The notes: generated by a model not told the origin, from the letters alone. 64,000 nt of DNA from Anastrepha obliqua (GCF_027943255.1 NC_072897.1:16678044-16742043), one strand, 5' to 3'. Numbered from the stretch's first letter, positions 11,139-22,079 are shown. Translations and numbers: made by a program.

Positions 11139-11697
11139 CGAGGGCTGTCAATAAGTCCATGACTTTTTGTATTTCTGACCTCTTTACTGAAAAAGAAATA
11201 CTGCTCCTGTCAACAGGCATCCGTCAGTTCACTCCTGTCAAAATTTTAACGTGCTGCGTCAGTTAGTTTTATGTTTTACAGCTACCTTTATCAGACTACC
11301 CAGTAATTCACAGTCGACCACAAACGCAATCGTGTAACAACTTCACAGGAAGGTCTGGCGTTGTTTAATCGCAGTATGGAGAAGTTTTTGCGCCGTTTTG
11401 TAGCCGTGGACGAAACATGGACCCATCAGCTTACACCAGAGACTAAACAACAGTCGAAACAGTGGCCTTCTAAGGGTGAATCGGCTTAATAAGCACACGA
11501 AATTCAGATTTTTACATTTTCTCCTCAAATTACTGGGTAGTCTGATAAAGGTAGCTGTAAAACACAAACTAACTGACGCAGCACGTTCAAATTTTGACAG
11601 GAGTCAACTGACAGATACCTGTTGACAGGAGCAGTATTTCTTTTTCAGTAAAGAGGTCAGAAATACAAAAAGTCACGGACTTATGAGTCCGCCCTCG
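11139..11697 (+). mobile_element. Internally deleted mariner with 170-bp inverted repeats
   Basis: TA dinucleotides flank the element at 11137-11138 and 11698-11699, as in all mariners. The ends are inverted repeats: 11139-11308 pairs with 11529-11697 with few mismatches (both start CGAGGGC and contain GACTTTTTGTATTTCTGACC). Only ~220 bp separate the arms, including a 114-bp transposase remnant. TIRs of 170 bp are far longer than the ~30 bp usual for mariner, and a transcript would fold into a long hairpin. Confidence 0.85.
11376..11489 (+). pseudogene. Mariner transposase fragment (first catalytic Asp region)
   Basis: A 37-codon open stretch reads FLRRFVAVDETWTHQLTPET then QSKQWPSKGESA and a stop. 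VDETW is the signature around the first catalytic aspartate of mariner transposases. The helix-turn-helix region and the second and third catalytic residues are missing. Confidence 0.8.
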
Positions 11698-11713
11698 TAT
11701 ATTTTTTTTAATC

Positions 11714-11951
11714 TAATATAATATAATATAATATAATATAACATAATATAATATAATATTAATATATATAATATAATATAATATAATATAATATAATATA
11801 ATATAATATAATATAATATAATATAATATAATATAATATAATATAATATAATATAATATAATATAATATAATATAATATAATATAATATAATATAATATA
11901 ATATAATATAATATAATATAATATAATATAATATAATATAATATAATATAA
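11714..11951. repeat. (TATAA)n satellite, second segment
   Basis: About 238 bp of nearly pure TATAA repeats, with slight irregularities near 11740-11770. It is the left target of Helitron 3. Confidence 0.93.
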
Positions 11952-12069
11952 TCTATACTAATATTATAAAGAGGAAAACTTTGTTTGTTTGGTTGTAATG
12001 AATAGGCTCAAAAACTACTGGACCGATTTTAAAAATTCTTTCACCATTCGAAAGCTACATCATCCACGA

Positions 12070-12101
<32 letters not shown>

Positions 12102-13816
12102 ACATGGGTATCAAATGAAAGCTGTTGGTGAATGCTTTAGTTAAGAGTATTTTTCATGCCGCTCCGTGACTGGGGTCTCGAGATATTGGTCAAAACGTGG
12201 ACCCGGGTAACCTTTGGTTGTGTATGTACAATATGGGTATCAAATGAAAGCTGTTGATAAGTTCTTTAATATGGGGTAATTCTCATACCTATTGATAACT
12301 AGGGTCTGGAAATATATGCCAAAAAGTGGGCCCGCCGTGTCTTTGCACCGAATTAAACCAAACTTACACACATTGTTAAGGAGGTATTGAAGATGGTTTC
12401 CGTATAGTTTGGATACCTATTGGTAGATAGGGTCTCGAGATATAGGTCAAAACGTGGACCCGGGTAACCTTCGGATGTGTATGTACAATATGGGTATCAG
12501 ATGGAAGCTGTTGGTGAATGCTTTAGTTCAGAGTATTTCCATCCGCTCCGTGACTAGGGTCTCGAGATAGAGACCAAAACGTGGACCCTAGAATGTGTTT
12601 GTACAATATGGATATCAAATGACAGCTGTTGATAAGTGCTTTAATACGGGGTAATTTTCATACCTATTGATGCCTAGGGTCTCGAAATATATGCCAAAAC
12701 GTGGACCCGCCGTGTCTTTGAACCAAATTAAACCAAACTTACACACATTGTTAAGTAGGTATTGAAGATGATTTCCGTATAGTTTGAATACCTATTGGTA
12801 GATAGGGTCTGAAGATATAGGTCAAAACGTGGACCCGGGTAACCTTCGGACGTGTATGTACAATATGGGTATCAAATGAAAGCTGTTGGTGTATGCTTTA
12901 GTACAGAGTATTTTTCATGCCGCTCCGTGACTGGGATCTCGAAATATAGGTCAAAACGTGGACCCGGGTAACCTTTGGTTGTGTATGTACAATATCGTTA
13001 TCAAATGAAAGCTGTTGATAAGTGCTTTAATACGGGGTAATTTTCATACCTATTGATGACTAGGATCTCGAAATATATGCCAAAACGTGGACCCGCCGTG
13101 TCTTTGCACCGAATTAAACCAAACTTACGCACATTGTTAAGTAAGTATTGAAAATGGGTTTCGTAAAGTTTGGTTGTAATTCGGAGCACTGGCAACGGGT
13201 ACAGCGTTCTTTTGAACCAGCCATAATGTCGCTTACTTTTTTAACGCTTGAGGGGGAACTGAACTGTCAAATTGACAGTGTGAGTTACAATGTGTCAATA
13301 TTTCTTTCTGATTTGGATGCCATAAGGAAAAAACGTAAGTGCAACATGTAAAAATTGTTTGTGAATTTTTTTCGAGTGGATTTTGGAACAGTGAATAATT
13401 TCTTACGAAATTTGAGAATTTAATGTGAAATCCGAATGAAATTATGTGTTCGTGGAAAAAAAATTTTTTTTCGTTTTTTTTTTTTTGAAAAAAAATAAAT
13501 GGATAATGGTTAAAAAAGCTCCAATGCTTAATAGAACATATAAATTGAAACGAAAAATTCATGGATGATCAGGAAAAAAGACGATTGTTATTCATTTGCG
13601 TTGATTTGAAATTTAAAAACAATCTTCTTTTTTGATGATTTTCAATTTATATTTTATATTTACCCAAAAACAAATAGAAAAACAAAAAATATTGTTTATG
13701 CCAAAGCGCTTGAATAAAGAATAAAGAAATAAATAATATGAAAATGATATATTTTCTGTTCTAACCCATATCTATTCTATTTTAGTGTGCCCAGCGAAGG
13801 GGGCCGGGTTTGCTAG
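11952..13816 (+). mobile_element. Helitron 3, non-autonomous, inserted in (TATAA)n
   Basis: The element starts TCTATACTAATATTATAAAG at 11952 and ends CTAG at 13813-13816. The final 30 bp contain a GC-rich hairpin (GTGCCCAGCGAAGGGGGCC). The left flanking base is A, the right is T, and both flanks are the TATAA satellite, a clean A/T insertion. It carries no replicase. Most of it is a minisatellite (12171-13090), a (TAAA)n run (12071-12103) and AT-rich DNA. An open frame at 13148-13351 resembles no family I know. It would need a replicase supplied by a Helitron 2-like relative. Confidence 0.85.
12171..13090. repeat. Minisatellite with trimeric higher-order organisation
   Basis: Eight diverged monomers of about 126 bp start near 12171, 12299, 12424, 12552, 12672, 12803, 12929 and 13052, each at a variant of ctagggtctcgag. 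Three monomer types alternate in order A-B-C: A with 'gtgact(g/a)ggg', B with 'gcccgccgtgtctttg' and 'ttaaaccaaactta', C with 'ttggtagatagggtct'. The A-to-A spacing is 381 and 377 bp. The monomer is the one seen at 102-780. Confidence 0.82.
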
Positions 13817-13840
13817 TATAATATAAAATAAATAAATAAT
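13817..13840. repeat. Short TATAA/AAAT stretch
   Basis: A remnant of the TATAA array merges with AAATAAATAAAT, the probable A/T-rich 3' tail of the following SINE (minus strand). Confidence 0.6.
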
Positions 13841-14143
13841 TGGCGCGTACACTTCTGTTAGGTGTTTGGCCGAGCTCCTCCTCCTATTTGTGGTGTGCGT
13901 CTTGATGTTGTTCCACAAATGGAGGGACCTACAGTTTCAAGCCGACTCCGAACGGCAGATATTTTTATGAGGAGCTTTTTCATGGCAGAAATACACTCGG
14001 AGGTTTGCCATTGCCTGCCGAGGGGAGACCGCTATTAGAAAAATGTTTTTATTAATTTTGCTTTCACCGAGATTCGAACCAACGACCTCTCTGTGAATTC
14101 CGAATGGTAATCACGCACCAACCCATTCGGCTACGGCGGCCGA
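13841..14143 (-). mobile_element. tRNA-derived SINE, full-length-looking copy
   Basis: Read on the minus strand, the head begins GCCGCCGTAGCCGAATGGG. It contains a pol III A box (complement of 14122-14133) and a B box GGTTCGAATCTC (complement of 14069-14080), spaced as in tRNA genes. A tRNA-unrelated body of ~220 bp ends in GGCGCGCCAATT-like DNA and an AAAT tail. A second copy of the body lies at 24838-25089. The head is not a functional tRNA because it lacks a good cloverleaf. SINEs borrow LINE machinery for movement; the partner is not identified. Confidence 0.83.
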
Positions 14144-14145
14144 AT

Positions 14146-14397
14146 ATATAATATAATATAATATAATATAATATAATATAATATAATATAATTAATATAA
14201 TATAATATAATATAATATAATATAATATAATATAATATAATATAATATAATATAATATAATATAATATAATATAATATAATATAATATAATATAATATAA
14301 TATAATATAATATAATATAATATAATATAATATAATATAATATAATATAATATAATATAATATAATATAATATAATGTAATATAATATAATATAATA
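14146..14397. repeat. (TATAA)n satellite, third segment
   Basis: About 250 bp of TATAA repeats with one slip near 14190. Its minus-strand open frame of repeated Leu-Tyr-Tyr-Ile-Ile is only the repeat translated. Confidence 0.93.
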
Positions 14398-14962
14398 CTA
14401 GCATTTCCCAGTGGGCTTCGCACCACCATACATAAAATGTTTTCTTTATATCGCAAGAAATTTTTCATATTAAGTTTTCTTTATAGAACTCGTAAAATGT
14501 TTCAACAGTTAATTAGTTGATTTTTTTCATTCAACATACTTTCTAAGGATGTCACAATAGCCTTTTCTGTACTTTTTTAAAATTTGATTGTGGTGGTCAC
14601 CTATATACAGGTAAGGTGAAAGAGCCGATAAAAACTTGTAATTAAACTTTGATTCTTAAAAATGTTTTTCCAGTTCTTTGAATGCTCCAGTTTTTATTAT
14701 ATTTCCGTCCAAAATTAATATTAACATAATACAACACACAACACTTACAACCACAACAGTACAACAGAAACGCTCATAAGCCGCTGTGTATTTGTTGTTG
14801 TTTTTCCCATACAGGCATTTTTTCGTATGAGAGGAAACCATTACTCACATAAAATGTCATAACTCAGGAACGGCTGGACCGATTTCATTTGTGGCAATCG
14901 GTTCGGCGGTTCTTGAGTTATAAGATTACCAAGGAAATGTAACTTCTTTATATATATATAGA
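14398..14962 (-). mobile_element. Helitron 4a, 565-bp non-autonomous
   Basis: On the minus strand it starts TCTATATATATATAAAGAAG at 14962 and ends AAATGCTAG at 14398. The GTGCGAAGCCCAC sequence close to the 3' end can form a hairpin. The flanks are A at 14397 and T at 14963 on the plus strand, an A/T insertion. No coding capacity was seen. Confidence 0.8.
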
Positions 14963-15178
14963 TTATTTCAAGAAACAGTATATTACAGGCATTTCGTATG
15001 AGAGGAAACCATTACTCACATAAAATGTCAGGAACGGCTGCACCGATTTCAATCAAACTTCACACAAACTACCTCCTCAAAGATAGAAAAGAGCTCTGAA
15101 ATTTTTGTGTTAATCGGTTCGGCGGTTCTTGAGTTATAAGATTACCAAGGAAATGTAGCTTCTTTTTATATATATAGA
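14963..15178 (-). mobile_element. Helitron 4b, 5'-terminal fragment
   Basis: The minus strand starts TCTATATATATAAAAAGAAG at 15178 and stays alignable to Helitron 4a for ~170 bp (both contain TTCCTTGGTAATCTTATAAC and GTGAGTAATGGTTTCC). It has one insertion of ~45 bp relative to 4a. It ends exactly where 4a begins, so 4a either inserted into it or the two ends were duplicated head to tail. No 3' end remains. Confidence 0.72.
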
Positions 15179-15520
15179 TAATATAATATAATATAATATA
15201 ATATAATATAATATATTATAATATAATATAATATAATATAATATAACATAATATAATATAATATAATATAATATAATATAATATAATATAATATAATATA
15301 ATATAATATAATATAATATAATATAATATAATATAATATAATATAATATATATAATATAATATAATATAATATAATATAATATAATATAATATAATATAA
15401 TATAATATAATATAATATAATATAATATAATATAATATAATATAATATAATATAATATAATATAATATAATATAATATAATATAATATAATATAATATAA
15501 TATAATATAATATATATTAA
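15179..15520. repeat. (TATAA)n satellite, fourth segment
   Basis: About 340 bp of TATAA with phase slips near 15210, 15246 and 15350. It borders the R1-like fragment at ~15521. Confidence 0.93.
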
Positions 15521-15589
15521 TATCTTTTTGAAACTTCTTCTGTGTTGTAAAACAGGACTCGCTGGCTTAAACGCGGGAGAGAATGTTCT

Positions 15590-17166
15590 GGGTTGGGTAC
15601 AATATGATTTTGGTTCAAAATTCTGTATTTAAAATTCTGTATTCAATATTCTGTATTCAAAAATCTGTAATGCAAAATTCTGTAATGTTAAAATTCTGTA
15701 TTGCGGAACACTGTAATTTTAAATTTTGTAAATCAAAATTATGTATTGTGCGCACTTTTTTTATTTTTCCATATGCTCTTCCGATTTTTCAATATAGAGT
15801 TTTGCAAAACAAAATACTGCCAATACATGACTTGTCTTGACCCATATGGTTTCCTATATTATCAAAACAGATTTACATAAAGCAAATGTACATATGTTTG
15901 TATGTATTTATAGCTTCAGAAACAATGTGAAGGAAATTTGAGCAACCGTATTCTGCATTATGAGCAGAAAATCACTTACCAGCTATGAGACGTTTTTCAT
16001 TGAGCTCATTCAATTTGCTCGAGGATATGGCATACAATTAAATCCAAAACGAATCCTTAGTGACTTTGAGATAGGTATTATATCGGCTACCAAAAAATAT
16101 TTTCCCGATACGAGATTGCAAGGATGTTCTTTCATTTTAGTCAAATAATTTGGCGTAAAATACAAAAAGGAAGGTATATTGTGTAATATATTGAAATACT
16201 GAACAATTTCATCCCAACTACCATAAAGTACTAAATATTTAATTTTTTTTTTGTTTGCAGATTGGTTCAGAACTATGGAAATGATTCATATTTTTCCTTA
16301 CATATTAGAATGTTAAAAGCTCTGGCTTTTTTGCCTCACGACAAAGTCTCTGAGTACTATAATCAATTTTATATATTAGTACTCTTGAAGACGAAGATAC
16401 AAAATAGTTTTGCTCGTGGTTTGAAAGAAATTACATAGCTCGAGACAACTCCCAGCCAAAATACCCACCAAAATTTTGGTCAGTGCACGATGAGTCCAAT
16501 ATCGCTTTCCCCAGAACGCAAAACAGTATTGAGGCTTGGCATCGTCGGCTAAAAGTTATTGTTGGGAAACGAAACTCAGGGTTGTACAAACTAATTAATG
16601 ATCTAAAAGGCGAGCTGGTTTGTGCGAAAGCACAACTAACTAAAATTCAAAATGGTCACAAAATTAGTCAAACGAAGAGGGCTGTAAAATCAAACAACAG
16701 AATTGAAAGAATAGCAAAAAGAGGCTTATATTAAGGCATGCTTCTTTTCTAAAGCGAATTGCTAAAAATTTAATAACATAATAATTGTTTCGCCATTATG
16801 ATGTAATAACTTTTGTTTTGAATGAATTTTTGAAATTTTCTTTAATTGACGTATGTATGTATATATACTATGGTTTCTATAAAATCAGAATTCCATTATT
16901 CATAAAATAAATGTGCTATTCAGGTAAGCGTGCTTATCAGGTTATCTGCTTATTTGGTTATATTTTTACAGCATTTTGATCAAAAATAATTTTGATTCCA
17001 GAATTTTAATATACAGAATTTCAGTTCTCCATCATTTTGATCATACAGAATTTTAAATACAGAATATTGAACCAAAAGAATTTAGGCTGAACAGAATTTT
17101 TTTTTTTGATTTTTACAGAATTTTCATCCAAAAGAATTTTGAAAAGCAGAATTTAGTACCTCTCCC
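15590..17166 (+). mobile_element. Mutator-like (MULE) DNA transposon, degraded
   Basis: An 8-bp direct repeat AATGTTCT flanks the element (15582-15589 and 17167-17174), within the 8-10 bp expected for MULEs. The ends are inverted: GGGTTGGGTAC at the left and, on the other strand, GGGAGAGGTAC at the right. Inside each end is a cluster of the short motif AATTCTGTA (15615-15735, repeated about eight times) or its complement TACAGAATT (16985-17150). The target is an R1-like reverse transcriptase frame that rejoins when the element is removed. A remnant MULE transposase lies in the centre. Confidence 0.85.
15961..16734 (+). pseudogene. MULE transposase remnant
   Basis: 15960-16148 encodes YETFFIELIQFARGYG, then LSDFEIGIISATKKYFPDTR followed by LQGCSFILVK. 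This is the MULE catalytic-core pattern of an Asp in 'DFE' followed by a 'GC.FH' motif; here the usual His is Ile. A possible intron (GT after 16150, AG at 16259-16260) leads to a frameshifted part near 16265-16440. Then 16483-16734 reads MHDESNIAFPRTQNSIEAWHRRLK, the insect MULE 'PRT.NS.E.WHR' block. The N-terminus and first catalytic Asp are not seen. Stops and frameshifts make it inactive. Confidence 0.8.
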
Positions 17167-17174
17167 AATGTTCT

Positions 17175-17990
17175 TCCAGTTTGCAGAATTAAACGAATCT
17201 TTTACGTCTACCGTAATCACTGCGCATTTCCCCCCCCCCTTATTGACAGCATCCTTTGCAATATCAACCACCTGTCTTATAGCCACGATTGTAGATTTAT
17301 CTTTTCGGAGTCCGCACTGGTTGTCAGAGAGTCCGCCAGACGCTTGTAAATGTTCCTGTAATCGATCACTTGCTATGCGCTCACAAACCTGTCCAATAGT
17401 GTCGAGCATGCACGCTGTCGGCTAGTCAGGTTGCTTACTGGGCTCCAATAGTAGAACTAAGCGCTGCTTTTTCCAACTCGTGGGAAGCTTGCTTTCGGCC
17501 AGGCACCTGCTATAAAAGTTAGCAAACACAATTGGATGTGCATGAACCGCGGTCTTAAAAGCAATGTTGAGTACACCGTCAGGGCCCGATGGCTTGTTAT
17601 CGCAAGTACATCCAAATGCGTGCTCACGTGATTATTACCTTGTTGTTGGGGAAAGAGGAGATTTAAAACCTTTAACCTTTGTCATCACCACTTTGTGCGC
17701 AAGACCCCACGGATTGCCATCAGCACCATCAATCATTTTTTTAATGCACTTGTTTTCATTCGCTTCAATGACTTTTCTTAGTTTTTGGAGTTGCTCTCGG
17801 AATTCTTCGTGAAGTTATTCGAAAAACGTCTGCCCCTTGCTCTCTGGTATCTCCTTCTCGACTTTTTGCATATTTCACGAATATCTGCTATTTCATCTGA
17901 CCACCAGTAGAGCGGTTGTCTCCTGTGATGAGATTTGCATCTTCTCCACCACTCTTCCTGCGATACTGCATCAACGTTTTACTTCGCAGG
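17175..17990 (-). pseudogene. R1-like ORF2: linker and RT fingers
   Basis: Minus-strand reading gives YWWSDEIADIREICKKSRRR and RARG in the linker, then an RT start PSGPDGVLNIAF, SWKKQRLVLLLEP, and CMLDTIGQVCERIASDRLQE. This is followed by GLSDNQCGLRKDKST and AVITVDVKDSFNSANWKN with the first catalytic Asp region. The WW.DEIA linker and CMLDT block are typical of the R1 group. It contains stops and frameshifts near 17425 and 17640. The continuation 'NI L S' resumes beyond the MULE at 15589. Confidence 0.75.
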
Positions 17991-18039
17991 GCTGGTTAGC
18001 TACATAGCTTGTCAATATCTATCCATTATGTCCTCTCGG

Positions 18040-18780
18040 CTACTCAAGGTATCTTAGCTCTCTTTGAGTTTTTGTAATGGATGTAGCTACTTCATCCCAC
18101 CTTTCTTCCGATTCCATCATATAGCCAACTATGTCGGTTACATTTGGAAGTCTTCTTTCTGCCGTAAACCGTGAACAGTGGCAACTGACATGTTCCGCGA
18201 CTTCTTCAATGTTGGTGTACACAGAGCAGTAAGGGCTATCGTCGTGCCCCAACCTGTATAGGTATTTTCTAAAGACTACGTGTCCAGAAAGGAACTATGT
18301 CACATGATAGGTGGTATCACCAAAACTACGGTTGAGTCATGGTCGTATCTCAAGAACCAGTTTACATCGGAACATCTCTCTAATACTTGTTTCATCTCGC
18401 TCGCGATATCATACCAGCTATGACGAACGCCGCATCATCGGATGTGGTACTCGTCTAGTTGACTTTGAGCCACCATGTTAGGTAGGATCCTTGATAGTGC
18501 CCTTGAATACTCGCCGTTTTCTCTATCGCGTATTCAATACTGGCCCTAAAATTTAGTCGACAGTCGATCATGACGTCTAGGTATTTCAGTGCTGATTGAG
18601 AACATATAGTTTGCTCTCCCACTCTGATGTTCATGCCTTCAATTTTTTTGCGGCTTGTTATCAGAACCGCCTCCGTTTTGTGCTCTGCCTATTTCAGCCC
18701 CGCTTGCTCCAACCATTCTTTCACCTGTTTTATCGTTGAAATTTGAAGAGGTCGAGCCAAGAAGCACCAGGAGATTTGGT
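18040..18780 (-). pseudogene. R1-like ORF2: RT thumb and C-terminal zinc region
   Basis: Minus-strand frames give VKEWLEQAGL, AEHKTEAVLITSRKK, SALKYLDVMIDCRLNF (RT motif E/thumb), then SDDAAFVIAGMI, a block characteristic of the R1 group. The final part (18252-18040) reads YLYRLGHDDSPYCSVYTN then EEVAEHVSCHCSRFTAERR, the Cys-His cluster at the R1 ORF2 end. Several stops and an internal deletion (18300-18440) are present. Confidence 0.78.
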
Positions 18781-18879
18781 GGCTCCTAAAACACTAAGGC
18801 TAAAAAGCCCATTGTATGTATTTAAAGCTCTGGAAAGAGGGTACATAGTCACGGAGGGAAGAAGAAAAGTATCAGAGAA

Positions 18880-21800
18880 CGAGATAGGAAAGAATAGAGA
18901 CAGAGACAGTGGTAGTTAGTCCTGTGAGAATTTTCCAAATTCTTTGGCAAATCTGTAAATATCCTCCAGTTTTAGAGAAGGAATATTACTCATTCTCAAG
19001 ACATCGGAACACAAAGCACGTAGAATGTCTTTCCTTTCAAGTTTTAGTAGGAAGTTTGAGAGTTTTCTGTTCGGACTTGTCACAAAACACTTTGTAGTTC
19101 TAGAGCGTTCTAGACCGGACCATCGCTCTTTATGTATATTGCATACATAATAGCTGATCCAATTCATGATTCTTGCGATTATTGGATCTGGCCCTTATGG
19201 GGAACCGCTGATCTACGGTTGGCCAATTAATCGGGAATTTCGTTTCCTTGAACACCGGAGTGCCCTAGAACGCATATAAGTACACGCCTGTTCCGTATTG
19301 CGACAGAATTAAGTTTCTTCTTACATTATTGAACAATCTTCTATGTTTGCTTTGCGCTCTCCAGGGCCTTCAGTGCAGCCTCACTGTCACTAAAGATTAA
19401 AATTTTTTCCCCACTCCAGCTCCTTATGATTGTCCGTTCGGCTACTTTCAGGATGGCAAATACTTCCGTTTTGAAACATTTGCCACTTTTCCCACAGCAT
19501 AGTGATACTTATTACTATAGTTTAGGTACCATCCGTCTCCAAACCCTATTTCTTTCTTGGACCCATCGGCAAAGAAAATATCCGTCCAACCTCTTTGAAT
19601 GCATTCTGAATTGCTCCATTGCTCATGCAATCTGACATCAAATTTCCTTCCAAATGAAAATGTGGGTATCAGGGGTTCTTTAGATGCCAAAAGCAGATCC
19701 ACAGCAACTTAAAGATCTCTCTGTGTCCCAAAGTGCCGTCTTCGTGCCAGAAACCATATTAATGGAGTCTACACATTACTTTTATTGCTTCCTGTTGTAT
19801 CTTAATATCCAAGGGGAGCAAATCAGAGGCACCTTTGCAGCCTTTATAGTTCCCGGATTGTGGACTTAACCATGCTTTGTCGCCACCACACCACAGAGGC
19901 GTAAGTGATGATTAGTGCCGTGCTGTGTATATCTATAGGACCACAGCAGGTTTCAGACCCCAGGTTTTACCATAGGCTCTGCGGCTGACAAATCTTCAAC
20001 GCACGATTCACCTTCAGTGAAACGTGTGTCTCCCAAGTCAGCTTTTTATCCAATATTACTCTTATATATTTAACTTAATCGGAAAGGCCAAGTGTCACAC
20101 CTTTCAGTCCATCCAACTTCCGTTACCTCGTAAACAAGACTATGGAGGTTTTGTTCGGATTAACGGAAAGACATTGTCTCATGCATTAGTCATCGATTTT
20201 AAGCAGAATCCTCTGCGCACAGACATCGTCCGCATATGCTTGGACATGAAAACAGAGTTCTTGTATTTCCGCTAGTAGAGAGTCTACGACCAAGCACCAC
20301 AGCAGCGGAGAAAGAACCCCCCGTTGAGGACATCCTTGCTTGGCCCTGACGGTGATTAGTTCGTCACTCTTCTCACCAGCCCTTAACAGCTTCTCAGAGA
20401 GCATGGAATATATCCATTTTACAATGGTTTGATTGTGGCATTATCAAAAGCTCCCTCAATGACCACGAACACGCCTATTGTGTATTCGTCAGCTATCAGT
20501 CCGGCTTCGATCTTGCTAACAAGATCGTGTAAGGTTGATTCACACGATTTTCCACTCTGGTAATCATGTCGATTTCTACTAAGTGGACTTCCCGGCAATA
20601 CCCCCACTCGGATATGTTTCTCCACAACTCGTTCTAAACTTTTCAACACGAACGATGCCAAACTGGTTGGTCTACAACTTTTTGCTAGGGCATAGTTGCC
20701 TTTTCCTGGTTTCGGAATAAATATTACTCTTACGAGTGGCCTTTGGGATGGTATTTAACCAAGTGCAAGGCAGGATGTGAAGATCCTTTTCAGGGTCTCA
20801 ATCAGCCTGTCTCCTCCTTTTTTAAGCATTGCTGGATATATTCCGTCAGGTGCAGGAGACTTAAAGTCTGAAAGGAAAACAAGGAAAACCGTATCGATTC
20901 TTTTGTCACTATCCGACTAGCAATATACCAACTATACCTAGAGGTTCCACCATCACTGCCGTTATTGTTCATGCCACTCTCTACTTCAGAGAGAGTTCTA
21001 CTACCCGGAAAATGGGTTTCGAGTAGAGCATTAAACGTTTCCGATTTGGAAATGGTGTATGAACCATCAGGTTTTCGAATAGAAACCAGCTTTACTGAGC
21101 GGTCTAGATGAAGGACCATACAAAGTCTCGCTGTTTTCCTCATTTCTTCGACTTCGAATTCGAAATTTCTATAGGATTCAAGCTTGGCTTTCCGTAATTT
21201 TTTTTTTCTTTTCTCGAGCCTTATTAAGAAGTTTTCTGGACCGTACACGATGCTTCGACAATTCAGTAGTAATTTCTCAGTAGCATCTTCAATAATTTCT
21301 ATTGATTTGAGTTTTTTCAGGTTTGGTAATCCTCATTTACAAGCTCACCATACCTGTCGCAGTCCATATTTCGAGGATTGCTACCGGAAGGCATTGATAT
21401 TGTATTAGTTCCCAGTCGGAATTCGATAAGACGATGATCAGAAAGAGAGTCCTTTTCCAAAACTCGCCATCGGTTGATTTGATTTCCAACTGACCTATTG
21501 GTAAGTGTTAAATCAATCACCTCTTGTCTCCTTCTGGTCACAAAAGTTGGTTTGTTACCAGTGTTTTGAATGACCCAATCGGATGACAGGATAAAATCCA
21601 GTAACTTGAGACCTCTGGGGTTGCATTTGCTGCTTCCCCACACAATGTTCTGTGAGTTTGCATCACAGCCCACTATTAGCCCCAGATTATTGGATTCTGC
21701 ATACTTGACCACTTCTCTTAGCTCTCTCGAAGGAGGTGGCTGTAAAGAGTCGTAGTGTAGGTAGGCTCTTTTAACATCGTGTGTTCGATCAACCTCGGCA

Positions 21801-22040
21801 TGATAATACATGCTCGCGGTCTCACATTCCATTCACAGTGAAGTATTTGTCTCCACGACATATCACCTAGACAACAGATACGTTTTTGACATACCCATGG
21901 TTCTTGCATTAGTATTATGTGTGGGTTTGTTTGCAGTTTTACATGCCTACGGCACAGGAGACACTTTGCTATGCTGGACGGAAATGGATTCGCCGCAGAT
22001 GTAGGTGGGAACGGCGTCCGTACTTCGACTTCAGCACCTT
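18880..22040 (-). pseudogene. LOA-like ORF2: endonuclease, reverse transcriptase, RNase H
   Basis: In minus-strand order: endonuclease (IILMQEPWVCQKRI, then LIVGCDANSQNIVWGSS, TFVTRRRQEVIDLTL, SLSDHRLIEF at 22000-21400), linker (21250-20880, with KADGSYT-like sequence and LLETHFPG), RT (APDGIYPAMLKKGG, VIFIPKPGKGNY, SFVLKSLERVVEKHIR, GVFVVIEGAFDN, GCPQRGVLSPLLWCLVVDSL, YADDV at ~20235), and RNase H starting IFFADGSKKE at ~19590. The RNase H end resembles the I/LOA type (19167-18916, RTTKCFVTSPNRKLSN). Frameshifts and stops lie near 20760, 20090 and 19340. IEGAFDN in place of the common DI.KAFD is typical of this clade. Confidence 0.8.
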
Positions 22041-22079
22041 GAGAGACCCCAGATCGATACCCAATACTAGGTGGTAGCG

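Larger units (their letters stand above)
15521..18030 (-). mobile_element. R1-like non-LTR fragment (second copy), split by a MULE
   Basis: Minus-strand coding of the endonuclease-RT linker and the RT fingers runs from ~17990 to 17167. It is interrupted by a MULE (15590-17166) and resumes at 15589-15521, where it is lost in the TATAA satellite. Both ORF1 and the RT palm/thumb are missing. It lies head to tail behind the 3' end of another R1-like element at ~18035. The protein differs from that neighbour, so this is a separate insertion. Confidence 0.7.

Noticed and set aside
13148..13351. 67-aa frame in Helitron 3 as a gene
   Set aside because: No recognisable motif, starts inside minisatellite-like DNA, and composition follows the AT-rich background.
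14064..14143. tRNA gene on the minus strand
   Set aside because: The A and B boxes are good, but the paired stems of a tRNA are poor and the sequence continues into a repeated SINE body.
14064..14468. Open frame encoding repeated Leu-Tyr-Tyr-Ile-Ile
   Set aside because: It is the TATAA satellite translated; the period-15 frame has no stop by chance and nothing protein-like.
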